From an uncultured Dorea sp. (GTDB lineage Bacteria; Bacillota_A; Clostridia; Lachnospirales; Lachnospiraceae), in the NCBI GenBank assembly GCA_910578865.1, contig CAJTRM010000005.1, positions 62,001 to 126,000 of the forward strand: a stretch of DNA of 64,000 nucleotides, given 5' to 3'. Under the pieces are notes generated by a model that had not been told where the DNA came from, ran no database searches, and saw only the letters and a program-made list of their open reading frames with translations. Positions 33,870 through 42,530 of this stretch are shown here, in pieces. How positions within the stretch are numbered: the first letter of the stretch is position 1; every line of letters begins with the position of its first letter. The position numbers and the translations under genes were made by a program.

Positions 33870-34562
33870 ATGGAACAAGTAATTCAGGTAAGGAACCTGT
33901 ATAAACTATATAAAGTGGGAGATGAGATCGTAAGAGCGCTGGACGGGGTTGACTTTGACATCTACCAGGGAGAGTTCTGTGCCATTGTAGGAACTTCAGG
34001 CTCAGGGAAATCCACGCTTCTTAACATGCTGGCGGGACTTGAAAAGCCCACAAAGGGAAGTGTCGTGATCGGGGATAAGCATATTGAACATCTGAATGAA
34101 GAACAGCTGGTAGCGTTTCGCAGAGATCATGTAGGCTTTATTTTTCAGTCGTTTCATCTGCTGGGTACGCTGAATGCGGTGGAGAATGTGGCGCTTCCGC
34201 TGAATTTCCGGGGGGAACCAAGAAAACTCCGTCTGCAGAAGGCAGACCGGATGCTGGATCTTGTAGGGCTCAGGAAGCATAAGCGCCATATGCCCAATCA
34301 GATGTCAGGAGGACAGCAGCAAAGAGTAGGCGTTGCAAGAGCTTTGGTAGTGGATCCGCAGATTATTTTTGCGGATGAACCGACGGGCAATCTGGATTCC
34401 CACACTTCTGAGGATGTGATGAGGCTGATGCAGAATATAGTAAGGAAGCAGAGGAAAACATTGGTCATGGTTACCCATGACAATCATCTGGCAACTTATG
34501 CAGACCGGGTATTTCATATCAGTGACGGGAAGATCGTCAGGATTGAGAACAGAAAAAAGTGA
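33870..34562 (+). CDS. ABC transporter ATPase (MacB/LolD type)
   Basis: A 230-residue ATPase with Walker A GTSGSGKST, signature MSGGQQQR, Walker B IIFADEPTGNLDS and H-loop histidine in VTHDN. The DEPTGNLDS motif marks the MacB/LolD/FtsE group that pairs with FtsX-like permeases. The frame opens with GTG at 33858, but the ATG at 33870 gives the family N-terminus. The next two genes encode a secreted-anchored protein and a MacB-like permease, forming a three-gene system. Confidence 0.92.
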   Translation: MEQVIQVRNLYKLYKVGDEIVRALDGVDFDIYQGEFCAIVGTSGSGKSTLLNMLAGLEKPTKGSVVIGDKHIEHLNEEQLVAFRRDHVGFIFQSFHLLGTLNAVENVALPLNFRGEPRKLRLQKADRMLDLVGLRKHKRHMPNQMSGGQQQRVGVARALVVDPQIIFADEPTGNLDSHTSEDVMRLMQNIVRKQRKTLVMVTHDNHLATYADRVFHISDGKIVRIENRKK

Positions 34563-34571
34563 TGGAGGCAA

Positions 34572-36101
34572 ATGAGAATGATTAGGTGGACAAAAGTTAT
34601 CAAAGGAATGACAGCAGTGTTGGCGGCAGCGGTCTTGACGGCCGGGGGGATGAATGTTCCTGTGAAGGCGGCAGATCCGGGCAGTGTGGAGATTACGACG
34701 GTGCCGGATAATAAGACGTATACATTTGCTTATCAGCAGGCAAAGGATATTGTATTGGATGTTAAAAATACAGGCACCGATGAGATTACCGGATTCAAGA
34801 TAGGGCCGGATCTCCGGGGGGATGACAGTTCTCAATGGCCGTTTAAGACCGATTACCAGAAATATTCGGCTTCAATAGACAAATTAAAATCAGGAGAAAG
34901 TAAACAAGTAAAGTTTACTTTTACGGAACGGGATAATATAGACACTGCCCGTTATACGTTGTATTTTACATATGACTATACAGAAGGAGCAGATAAGAAA
35001 TCCGGACAGACAACAATTTATGTTAATACGACCCAGAAGCCCGAGGCCCAGAATGAAGATAAGGATACATCTGACAAGAATGAGGGGATTGGCGGCTATA
35101 CAGGCGGAGGCGGATTCAGCAACGGTGATGCGTCTTATACAGGAGGAGACAGCATGGGAGGCGGCTCCGGGGATAGTTCCGGCGGCAACGGTTCCGTACC
35201 GAGAGTCATTGTGACCGGTTTCAGTACCAATCCGGAGATCGTAAAAGCAGGAAGTGATTTTACCCTTACCATTCATCTGAAAAATACATCAAAGAAATCC
35301 AAGGTTCATAATATGCTGTTTGACCTGAATGCGCCGGTGGAAGGTGCGGATGAACAGACAACAGCGCCGGCATTTTTGCCGTCCTCCGGTTCCAGCGCTA
35401 TCTATCTGGAGGGAATCAAAGCGAACGGGACTGCAGATATATCTATCAACTTGAATGCTAAGTCAGATCTTTTGCAGAAGCCTTACAGCGTGGAGTTAAG
35501 TATGAAATATGAGGACGCTGATTATAACGGAGTGGAGGCATCCTCCAGCCTTTCGATTCCGGTGAAACAGGATGCCAGATTTGAGTTCAGTGAGATCGAG
35601 GTCAATCCCCAGATGATATCTGTTGATGAGGAGGCCAATGTAATGTGCAACCTCTACAATCTTGGACGGATCAAGCTGTATAATGTGAAAGCCACTTTTG
35701 AGGGGGCATGTATCGAAAAAGAAGATGTCTTCATTGGAAATGTAGATTCCGGTACACAGGCGTCGATTGATGCGATGCTCAAAGGAGTCAAAGAGACCGG
35801 CGGTCCGGCGGCAGTGAAAATGATCATGAGCTATGAAAACGAAGAAGGTGAAGTGTTTACAGAAGAAAAGGAAATTACTCTTGAGGTGGCTCAGTTAGAA
35901 GATGAGATCATGGAAGAGATGCCTATGGAAGGGGAAGAAGCAGGAAAATCATTCCCGCTGTTTATTGTGGTCGGCGCTTTGGTTGCCGTCGCGGCAGTTG
36001 TCAGTGTCATCTTAATAAGAAGAAAGAAACGGAAGGGCATAATTGAAGAGGAGGACTTGCTGAATGAACTGGATAGAACTTCTGAGGATGAGTGGCAGTA
36101 A
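34572..36101 (+). CDS. Extracytoplasmic CARDB-type protein with C-terminal membrane anchor
   Basis: A 509-residue protein. A signal peptide (about 1-34, ending near VKAADPG) leads to an extracellular region with Ig-like/CARDB-type beta domains. These are split by a flexible Gly/Ser/Asp/Thr-rich linker (about 165-215). One membrane segment (about 457-477) and a short charged tail follow. It probably faces outside and works with the ABC ATPase and permease encoded on either side, as an adaptor or substrate-binding part. Its gene overlaps the permease gene by 38 bases. Confidence 0.8.
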   Translation: MRMIRWTKVIKGMTAVLAAAVLTAGGMNVPVKAADPGSVEITTVPDNKTYTFAYQQAKDIVLDVKNTGTDEITGFKIGPDLRGDDSSQWPFKTDYQKYSASIDKLKSGESKQVKFTFTERDNIDTARYTLYFTYDYTEGADKKSGQTTIYVNTTQKPEAQNEDKDTSDKNEGIGGYTGGGGFSNGDASYTGGDSMGGGSGDSSGGNGSVPRVIVTGFSTNPEIVKAGSDFTLTIHLKNTSKKSKVHNMLFDLNAPVEGADEQTTAPAFLPSSGSSAIYLEGIKANGTADISINLNAKSDLLQKPYSVELSMKYEDADYNGVEASSSLSIPVKQDARFEFSEIEVNPQMISVDEEANVMCNLYNLGRIKLYNVKATFEGACIEKEDVFIGNVDSGTQASIDAMLKGVKETGGPAAVKMIMSYENEEGEVFTEEKEITLEVAQLEDEIMEEMPMEGEEAGKSFPLFIVVGALVAVAAVVSVILIRRKKRKGIIEEEDLLNELDRTSEDEWQ

Positions 36102-37482
36102 TCTGCGGAGAAGGAAATTGAGAACATTCCTGACTGTCCTCGGAGTTGTTATCGGTACTGCATCTATTGTTGTTATGATTTCCCTGGGACTTGGTATGCA
36201 GCAGGCTATGTACCAGGAGATAGAGCAGTATGGAGGGATGACTACCATTAAGGTGTATGGCGCCGGCGGGGACGGCCCTATGATGTATTATGGGCCCGGC
36301 AGCGGGGATCAGGAGGAATCTGAAGAGTATGTAAATGATGCATGTATTTCTGACCTTAAAGAGCTGGATCATGTGTTGAATGTTGAACCGGTATATACGA
36401 TAGATGTTCTGGCTTTAAAGGGATCCTATGAAGGTTATCTGAGTGTGATCGCAATGCAGCCGGAAGCATTAAAGGAAAGAAATATAGAATTGTCCCAGGG
36501 GAGACTCCCTAAAAAGGGCGGCGGACAGCTTGAGATGGTTTATGGGAATCAGGTTATTACCAATTTTTCAGAGAAGGGAACAGGAGATTCTTACTGGAGT
36601 TCCGGTGAACTTCCGGATATAGACCTGGGAAAGGATTCTTTATTTCTGATCATGGATCAGGACAAATATTATAACAGTCAAAGTACGTCGCCTTTGGACG
36701 CGCAGACCGGAAATACCGGGGATCAGGAAAGTAATGCGGAGGATACAAAGCCGCTGCAGAAACATGTAGTCCGCGCCTGCGGCCTTGTGGCCGGAGGGAT
36801 TGACGATTATAGTTCAAACAGCTACTATGCTTTCTGTGACCTTGACACATTAAAGAAAGTGCTGACAAAAGAATTTGCGGGAAGAATCATTCCGGGCCAG
36901 CCTCAGACGAAAAACGGGAAACCGCTGAAAGAATTCTGTTATAGTTACGCACAGGTAAAGGTCGATGATGCCGACAATGTTACGGCAGTGACAAATAAGA
37001 TTAAAGAGATGGGATATAATGTGGAGACCAATGCCGAATATATGGAAAGTATGGAGCGTCAGATGGCTATTATCCAGGCAGTGCTTGGGGGGATCGGAGC
37101 AGTTTCCCTATTCGTGGCAGCGATCGGAATTGCCAATACCATGATGATGTCCATCTATGAGCGGACGAAAGAGATCGGCGTTATGAAGGTGCTGGGATGC
37201 AGTCTTAAAAATATCCGCGGAATGTTTCTTATGGAGGCAGGCTTTATCGGGGTGATTGGCGGAGTGATCGGCAATATATTAAGTCTGCTGATGTCTGCTG
37301 TGATCAACTTCCTGGCCGGCAACGCGCAGGTCCTTATGGATGGCGCCGATATTTCCTATATTCCGCTGTGGCTGATGCTGGCATCCATTGGATTTGCCAT
37401 GCTGGTCGGAATCATTGCAGGGTACTTCCCTGCGAAGCGAGCTATGAAACTCAGCCCGCTGGAGGCAATACGTAATAATTGA
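36064..37482 (+). CDS. MacB-like ABC transporter permease (FtsX fold)
   Basis: A 472-residue permease. One N-terminal membrane segment (about 20-42), a large extracytoplasmic domain (about 45-330) and three C-terminal membrane segments (about 335-465) give the FtsX/MacB topology. The motif SIYERTKEIGVMKVLGCSLKNIR and the ending PAKRAMKLSPLEAIR are standard for this family. GAGGAGGAC precedes the ATG. Such permeases move lipids, peptides or envelope signals by a mechanotransmission cycle. Substrate unknown. Confidence 0.9.
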   Translation: MNWIELLRMSGSNLRRRKLRTFLTVLGVVIGTASIVVMISLGLGMQQAMYQEIEQYGGMTTIKVYGAGGDGPMMYYGPGSGDQEESEEYVNDACISDLKELDHVLNVEPVYTIDVLALKGSYEGYLSVIAMQPEALKERNIELSQGRLPKKGGGQLEMVYGNQVITNFSEKGTGDSYWSSGELPDIDLGKDSLFLIMDQDKYYNSQSTSPLDAQTGNTGDQESNAEDTKPLQKHVVRACGLVAGGIDDYSSNSYYAFCDLDTLKKVLTKEFAGRIIPGQPQTKNGKPLKEFCYSYAQVKVDDADNVTAVTNKIKEMGYNVETNAEYMESMERQMAIIQAVLGGIGAVSLFVAAIGIANTMMMSIYERTKEIGVMKVLGCSLKNIRGMFLMEAGFIGVIGGVIGNILSLLMSAVINFLAGNAQVLMDGADISYIPLWLMLASIGFAMLVGIIAGYFPAKRAMKLSPLEAIRNN

Positions 37483-37524
37483 TGAGGCTGTTATACCTTC
37501 AGGAAAAATAGCTGTCACAGAGAA

Positions 37525-37589
37525 AAATATCCGGTGTGGGGATGTATCAGAATATGTGCCCTCACACCGGATATTTATTTTTATTTTTT
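37525..37589 (+). terminator. Terminator of the MacB-like operon
   Basis: AAATATCCGGTGTG and CACACCGGATATTT are exact 14-base complements. A 13-base T-rich tract follows the right arm. Confidence 0.85.
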
Positions 37590-37604
37590 AAATACTGTAT
37601 CTGT

Positions 37605-37868
37605 TTATTCTTCTATCACATGGATTTCCAGATAATCAAAGTCAATAGAATCTACAAAGTTATCCTGATAAAACCTGGCCTTATCATGTCTTTTGAACTC
37701 TTCGACCGTAGAATCAAGCCAGATTGGTTTACTTAGGTCAAATTCATAGCAGACGGCGTCCAGAGCATGAAAAATTTTGTGTGTTCTGGTGTCCTGTGAA
37801 TCATCGCAGATCACAGTGTCGCGCAGCATCCGGTTATCTTTGAATTCTTTTGCCCATAATCGAAACAT
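37605..37868 (-). CDS. Small soluble protein of unknown function
   Basis: An 87-residue acidic protein with no membrane segment. The sequence opens MFRLWAKEFKDNRMLRDTVICDD, a beta-rich front, and includes 'KIFHALDAVCYEFDLSKPIWL'. I do not recognise the family. AAGGAAA precedes the ATG at 37868. It is monocistronic and convergent to the MacB-like operon. Confidence 0.65.
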   Translation of the reverse strand: MFRLWAKEFKDNRMLRDTVICDDSQDTRTHKIFHALDAVCYEFDLSKPIWLDSTVEEFKRHDKARFYQDNFVDSIDFDYLEIHVIEE

Positions 37869-37925
37869 AGCATTTCCTTTCTCAAAATGTAATGTAAAAA
37901 GTATAGCGTGTTTCCGTCCAAATGT

Positions 37926-37963
37926 AAAGTGCGGTTTTGCGAATGGCGTAGGCTGAACTGTTA
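37926..37963. mobile_element. Partial end of the MITE-like repeat
   Basis: A 38-base segment AAGTGCGGTTTTGCGAATGG... ending GGCTGAACTGTTAC matches the right end of the repeat (copy A 17511-17546) almost exactly. The left part is missing. It sits 10 bases before the -35 box of the next gene, so it may influence that promoter. Confidence 0.75.
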
Positions 37964-37973
37964 CGTCTTTCTG

Positions 37974-38002
37974 TTGACTTCACATCGGGAGTATGTTAAA
38001 AT
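37974..38002 (+). promoter_or_regulatory. Sigma-A promoter of the PTS_EIIC_2 gene
   Basis: TTGACT, 17 bases, TAAAAT. It lies just downstream of the repeat fragment and about 65 bases before the ATG at 38068. Confidence 0.7.
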
Positions 38003-38067
38003 TTGTCAGGTGACAAGACATATGTAAACATATATGACAATAGGACTGTAGACGAGGAGAAAATGTT

Positions 38068-39132
38068 ATGGGAAGGATGAAACAGGCACTGGACAGAATA
38101 TTTATTGAGGGGCTTAGTGCAATGGCTCAGGGGCTATTTGCCACGCTCATTATCGGAACGATCATTCAGCAGATCGGTAATCTGATTCCGGGTGCAGCCG
38201 GGGAGATGATTTTTGTAATTGGAAAGGTTGCCGCCTCTCTTACGGGAGCCGGTATCGGGGCGGCAGTGGCATACAGGTTCAAAGAAAGCCCGCTGGTGGT
38301 CGTATCTGCGGCAACGGCCGGCATGACAGGAGCTTTTGCAAGTAATTTGCTTGCCGGGACTGTGCTGGTGGAGGGAGCTATGATATATGCAGGCCCCGGT
38401 GAACCTCTGGGAGCATTTATTGCAGCATATGTGGGTATTTACTTTGGGCACATGGTATCCGGAAAGACAAAGGTGGATATCCTGGTAACTCCGCTGGTTT
38501 CTATAGGAAGCGGTGCACTGGTCGGCCTGGTCCTTGGCCCTCCGATCTCAAAGTTTATGGCGTGGCTGGGCTCTGTGATTAACTGGGGAACCGAGCAGCA
38601 GCCGTTTTTGATGGGAATTATTGTATCTGTACTAATGGGTATGATCCTGACTCTTCCGATCAGCTCGGCAGCTCTGGGCATTATTCTGAACCTGTCCGGA
38701 CTTGCGGCTGGGGCCGCAACGGTGGGATGCTGCTGCAATATGGTAGGCTTTGCTGTTGCAAGCTACAGGGAAAATAAGGTAGGAGGACTTCTGGCACAGG
38801 GAATCGGCACATCTATGCTGCAGGTTCCGAATATTGTGAGAAAACCGGTCATCTGGCTTCCGGCAATTTTGTCCAGTGCCATTTTAGGACCGGTGGGGAC
38901 AATGATCTTACATATGACGAGCAACGCCACAGGGTCCGGTATGGGAACTGCCGGCCTGGTAGGGCAGATTATGACATGGCAGACTATGATCCAGACAGAG
39001 AGTGCGGCGGTTGTATTGACAAAGATTCTTGTGATACAGATTATTCTCCCTGCATTGGTGACCTTAGGGATCAGTGAATTTATGCGTAAAAAAGAATGGA
39101 TTAAATTTGGTGATATGAAGCTTGAGATGTGA
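38068..39132 (+). CDS. PTS_EIIC_2 family membrane protein
   Basis: A 354-residue integral membrane protein with about ten hydrophobic, glycine-rich segments. The start, DRIFIEGLSAMAQGLFATLIIGTI, is typical of the PTS_EIIC_2 family, which is related to PTS sugar permeases but often encoded without EIIA or EIIB. No EIIA/EIIB gene is nearby, so transport by phosphorylation is doubtful. AGGAG precedes the ATG. Short distance to cobO hints at cotranscription. Confidence 0.82.
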   Translation: MGRMKQALDRIFIEGLSAMAQGLFATLIIGTIIQQIGNLIPGAAGEMIFVIGKVAASLTGAGIGAAVAYRFKESPLVVVSAATAGMTGAFASNLLAGTVLVEGAMIYAGPGEPLGAFIAAYVGIYFGHMVSGKTKVDILVTPLVSIGSGALVGLVLGPPISKFMAWLGSVINWGTEQQPFLMGIIVSVLMGMILTLPISSAALGIILNLSGLAAGAATVGCCCNMVGFAVASYRENKVGGLLAQGIGTSMLQVPNIVRKPVIWLPAILSSAILGPVGTMILHMTSNATGSGMGTAGLVGQIMTWQTMIQTESAAVVLTKILVIQIILPALVTLGISEFMRKKEWIKFGDMKLEM

Positions 39133-39205
39133 TATAATATAAAACGGCAATGTGGATGTCACACATACACATTGCAGAAAACGGCACAGAACAGGGAGGT
39201 ATCAC

Positions 39206-39730
39206 ATGACAGGCACCGGGAGAATTCATATATATTACGGACATGGAAAGGGAAAAACGACAGCAGCGGTCGGGCAAGTCATCCGCGCGGCCGGGGGCGG
39301 ACTTAAGGTGCTTGTATTCCAGTTCCTGAAAGATAATTCCTCCAGTGAGCGAAGCGTCCTGGAACAAATACCAAATATTACCTGTCTCCCTGGCAGGGAT
39401 AAGGTAAAGTTCAGTAATCAGATGAATGTGGATGAACGGACAGAGCTGAAGCATTATAATACGAAAGCGTTGGACGAGATCGTAAAATTCTGCAGCCCGT
39501 TTGATGTTCTGCTGCTGGATGAAGTTCTGTGTGCCGTCAAATTAAATCTGCTGAGTGAGGATAAGCTAATGTGCTTTCTGGAACAGAAGCCCCGCGGAAT
39601 GGAGATTATCATGACCGGACATGAAGTGTCAGACCGGATAATCCAGATTGCCGATTACGTTACTGAGATGAAAAAGATCAAGCATCCTTATGACAAGGGT
39701 CAGGCAGCCCGGGAGGGAATTGAGTTCTGA
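39206..39730 (+). CDS. cobO: Corrinoid adenosyltransferase (CobA/CobO/BtuR family)
   Basis: A 174-residue P-loop enzyme that adds the 5'-deoxyadenosyl group to corrinoids. The P-loop is YGHGKGKTTAA, with LLLDEVLCAV as Walker B and TGHEVSDRI close to the end. GGGAGG precedes the ATG at 39206, and the longer frame from 39152 is not supported. The leader holds a small hairpin (GCAATGTG against CACATTGC, 39148-39176). It lacks a cobalamin riboswitch. Confidence 0.9.
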   Translation: MTGTGRIHIYYGHGKGKTTAAVGQVIRAAGGGLKVLVFQFLKDNSSSERSVLEQIPNITCLPGRDKVKFSNQMNVDERTELKHYNTKALDEIVKFCSPFDVLLLDEVLCAVKLNLLSEDKLMCFLEQKPRGMEIIMTGHEVSDRIIQIADYVTEMKKIKHPYDKGQAAREGIEF

Positions 39731-39742
39731 GGGAGTGTGTAT

Positions 39743-39907
39743 TGTAACAGTTCAGCCTGCGCTATTCGCAAAACCGCACTTACGTGCTTTTCGTTGCTTT
39801 GCAACTCCTTTTGCTCATAATCAGGCGCTCCGCTCATAGCCAGTATAACGTGTTCATTCATGCAAGCATGATTCACACGTTATATTGGCTATGGCTGAAC
39901 TGTTACA
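39743..39907 (-). mobile_element. MITE-like interspersed repeat, copy B
   Basis: A 165-base inverted copy of the element at 17391-17541. Here the terminal inverted repeats are longer and perfect, TGTAACAGTTCAGCC and its complement. The core has the same large hairpin with arms containing CCAATATAACGTGT. Compared with copy A I count seven substitutions in the 151 shared bases, all transitions. No coding capacity. It separates cobO from the alarmone synthetase gene. Confidence 0.85.
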
Positions 39908-40013
39908 TGATATTTCTTAAATAAGTGTTAAAAAGCACACATTTTGGTTGTGATTATGGTATACTATGGAAAGTATGCGATGACTCTTTCGCTGCGAGAG
40001 GAGAGATGCCATA

Positions 40014-40688
40014 ATGGAGAATGCGATCAAGAATTATGAGGATGTTGACAGCTGGAAGACCATCATGTTTCTTTACAATGCGGCCCTCAAAGAAGTAGGA
40101 ACCAAGCTTGAGATATTAAATGATGAATTTCAGCATGTGCATCAGTATAATCCGATTGAGCATATTAAAACAAGAGTAAAGACACCGGAAAGTATTGTAA
40201 AAAAGATCAGGCGGTATGGGTATGAGACATCTATTGAAAATATGGTAAAGTATATCAATGATATCGCAGGTGTACGTCTGATCTGTTCCTTTACATCGGA
40301 TATATACCGGCTGGCAGAAATGATCGGTAACCAGAGTGACCTTAAGGTGCTCTCGATCAAAGACTACATCAGAAACCCAAAGCCAAGCGGATATAAAAGC
40401 TACCATATGCTGGTTGCTGTTCCCATTTATCTTTCGGACAGTGTGGTGGAAACGAAGGTTGAGATTCAGATACGAACGATTGCAATGGATTTCTGGGCAA
40501 GTCTGGAGCATAAGATTTATTACAAGTTCGAGGGCAACGCTCCTGACTATATCAGCAAGGATCTCAGGGAATGTGCTCAGATGGTGTCTACGCTGGATGA
40601 AAAGATGCTGTCCCTCAACGAGGCAATTAAAAGATGTCTGCGGGAGCAGGAAGAATTAGAAGCAAACGAGGCGAAAAATAACATATAA
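40014..40688 (+). CDS. relQ: Small alarmone synthetase (GTP pyrophosphokinase, RelQ type)
   Basis: A 224-residue protein with only the (p)ppGpp synthetase domain. Motifs are SIVKKIRRYG, NDIAGVRLIC (with D and R contacting nucleotide), KPSGYKSYHM and VEIQIRT. There is no hydrolase, TGS or ACT domain, as in YjbM/RelQ. A C-terminal helical tail (about 195-224) fits the tetramer-forming type. GAGAGGAGAG precedes the ATG, and an extended -10 TGGTATACT lies at 39957-39965. Confidence 0.92.
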   Translation: MENAIKNYEDVDSWKTIMFLYNAALKEVGTKLEILNDEFQHVHQYNPIEHIKTRVKTPESIVKKIRRYGYETSIENMVKYINDIAGVRLICSFTSDIYRLAEMIGNQSDLKVLSIKDYIRNPKPSGYKSYHMLVAVPIYLSDSVVETKVEIQIRTIAMDFWASLEHKIYYKFEGNAPDYISKDLRECAQMVSTLDEKMLSLNEAIKRCLREQEELEANEAKNNI

Positions 40689-40696
40689 CGGGCTTA

Positions 40697-40732
40697 TTGC
40701 CTACCGGCAGTGCAGAACTGCTGGTAGGCAAA
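40697..40732 (+). terminator. Hairpin after relQ
   Basis: TTGCCTACCGGCAGT and AACTGCTGGTAGGCAA form a 15-base stem with one G-T pair and a four-base loop. There is no T tract, so it may only partly stop transcription before the next gene. Confidence 0.55.
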
Positions 40733-40754
40733 CGTTCTGTTTGGGAGAGATTAT

Positions 40755-42479
40755 ATGAAGTATGACAAGATTAGGAAAGCTAGTTTCCAGAACCGTCCTA
40801 ACCGTTTTACGGCACATGTATTGCTTGACGGAAGGGAAGAAGTGGTCCATGTAAAAAATACAGGCCGATGTGCGGAACTTCTCAAGCCGGGGGCGGCCGT
40901 ATATGTGCAGGAAAGCAGCAATCCGATCCGCAGGACAAGATGGGATCTCATCGCAGTGGAAAAGGGCGGCAGAATCATTAACATGGATTCTCAGGTTCCG
41001 AATAAAGCAGTGAAGGAATGGCTTGAGGAAGGCAGGTTATTTAATGGAATCAGTAAGATCCGGCCGGAATACACATACGGGAATTCCCGGATTGACTTGT
41101 ATGTAGAAGCAGAAGAGAAAAAAGTGTTGATCGAGGTAAAAGGGGTTACATTGGAAGAGTCCGGTGTTGTGCGATTTCCGGATGCTCCCAGCGAACGTGC
41201 GGTAAAACATGTAGAGGAACTGAAAAAGGCTGCAGCAGACGGATATGAAGCATATATATTTTTTGCAGTTCAGATGAAAGGAGTGCGCTATTTTACTCCA
41301 AATACAGATACACATCCGGCGTTTGCGGAAGCGCTGAGGGAAGCGGCAGCGGCTGGTGTGAAGATACTGGCATACGATTGCCATGTGGAGCCGGACAGTA
41401 TCCGGATCGGGGATCCGGTGCCTGTTGTTTTGGAATATCCGGAATTGTATGAGATGGCTGAGCCGTTAATCCATTGGTACCGCCGGAATAAACGTGATCT
41501 GCCCTGGCGCAGAGATCCCAGGCCGTACAGTGTCTGGATCTCGGAGATTATGCTGCAGCAGACGCGGGTAGAGGCGGTGAAGGGCTACTATGACCGTTTT
41601 CTGAAGGAACTGCCTGAAGTCAGAGATCTCGCAGAGGCGGATGAAGATAAACTCCTGAAGCTGTGGGAGGGGCTTGGCTATTATAACAGAGTGAGAAACA
41701 TGCAAAAGGCGGCACAGCAGATCATGGCGGAATACCATGGAGAGTTTCCGGTCTCATATGAAGCGATCCGTTCACTGAAAGGGATCGGAAGTTATACAGC
41801 AGGGGCTATCAGTTCCTTTGCATATGGCCTGGCGGAGCCGGCTGTGGACGGGAATGTACTCCGTGTAGTTACAAGGCTTCTGGCAGATGGTACCGATATA
41901 ATGAAGCAGGGCACAAAGACACGCTTTGAACAGAAAATCAGGGATGTAATCCCGAAAGAGCATGCCAGTGATTTTAATCAGGGGCTGATCGAGCTTGGAG
42001 CCATTGTGTGTGTTCCAAACGGAGCGCCAAAATGTGAAGAATGCCCTCTGGCGCATTTATGCAGGGCAAAAAAAGAGGGCAGGATGTCGGAATTTCCGGT
42101 TAAGACAAGAGCAAAGGCCCGCCGCATCGAAGAAAAGACGATTCTTTTGTTCCGGGACGAAGAGAACATAGCTATCAGTAAGCGCGGAGAGAAAGGGCTT
42201 CTGGCGGGGCTCTATGAACTTCCGGGGCTTCCCGGGAACAAGAGACGTGATGAAGTGGAGAAATACTGTAAGGAGATTGGCCTTATGCCCGTCCGCATCA
42301 GAGAGCTGCCTCCCGCCAGGCATATATTCAGCCATGTGGAATGGCATATGACCGGTTATGAGATACGGGTAGATGAATTAGAAAAAACGAATAAAAAGGA
42401 TTTTCTTTTTGTCCATCCGGAAGAAATTCAGAGAACTTATCCGATTCCGGCGGCCTTTGAAGCGTATATGCCCAGATAG
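40755..42479 (+). CDS. Fusion of SfsA nuclease and MutY adenine glycosylase
   Basis: A 574-residue fusion. Residues 1-225 are SfsA-like: an OB-type front (NTGRCAEL) and a PD-(D/E)xK-type nuclease core with D114, E127 and K129 in RIDLYVEAEEKKVLIEVKG. Residues 236-574 are MutY: catalytic E264 in SEIMLQQ, the HhH LKGIGSYTAG, D365 in VDGNVLRV, and cluster ligands C419, C427, C430 and C436. The C-terminal Nudix-like 8-oxoguanine recognition part spans about 460-574. MutY removes A opposite 8-oxoG. Joining it to a DNA/RNA nuclease suggests coupled processing. No stop or frameshift occurs at the junction. Confidence 0.93.
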   Translation: MKYDKIRKASFQNRPNRFTAHVLLDGREEVVHVKNTGRCAELLKPGAAVYVQESSNPIRRTRWDLIAVEKGGRIINMDSQVPNKAVKEWLEEGRLFNGISKIRPEYTYGNSRIDLYVEAEEKKVLIEVKGVTLEESGVVRFPDAPSERAVKHVEELKKAAADGYEAYIFFAVQMKGVRYFTPNTDTHPAFAEALREAAAAGVKILAYDCHVEPDSIRIGDPVPVVLEYPELYEMAEPLIHWYRRNKRDLPWRRDPRPYSVWISEIMLQQTRVEAVKGYYDRFLKELPEVRDLAEADEDKLLKLWEGLGYYNRVRNMQKAAQQIMAEYHGEFPVSYEAIRSLKGIGSYTAGAISSFAYGLAEPAVDGNVLRVVTRLLADGTDIMKQGTKTRFEQKIRDVIPKEHASDFNQGLIELGAIVCVPNGAPKCEECPLAHLCRAKKEGRMSEFPVKTRAKARRIEEKTILLFRDEENIAISKRGEKGLLAGLYELPGLPGNKRRDEVEKYCKEIGLMPVRIRELPPARHIFSHVEWHMTGYEIRVDELEKTNKKDFLFVHPEEIQRTYPIPAAFEAYMPR

Positions 42480-42506
42480 GCAGGAGAAAAAGCAAAATAA
42501 TGCAAC

Positions 42507-42530
42507 AAAGGGTCCGTGTGGACCCTTTTA
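42507..42530. terminator. Bidirectional terminator between SfsA-MutY and PAP2 genes
   Basis: AAAGGGTCC-GTGT-GGACCCTTT plus TTA. Poly-T lies on both strands, so it can end both convergent transcripts. Confidence 0.75.

Noticed and set aside
39148..39176. Possible cobalamin riboswitch before the adenosyltransferase gene
   Set aside because: Only a small hairpin is present. The B12-box and long conserved core are missing.
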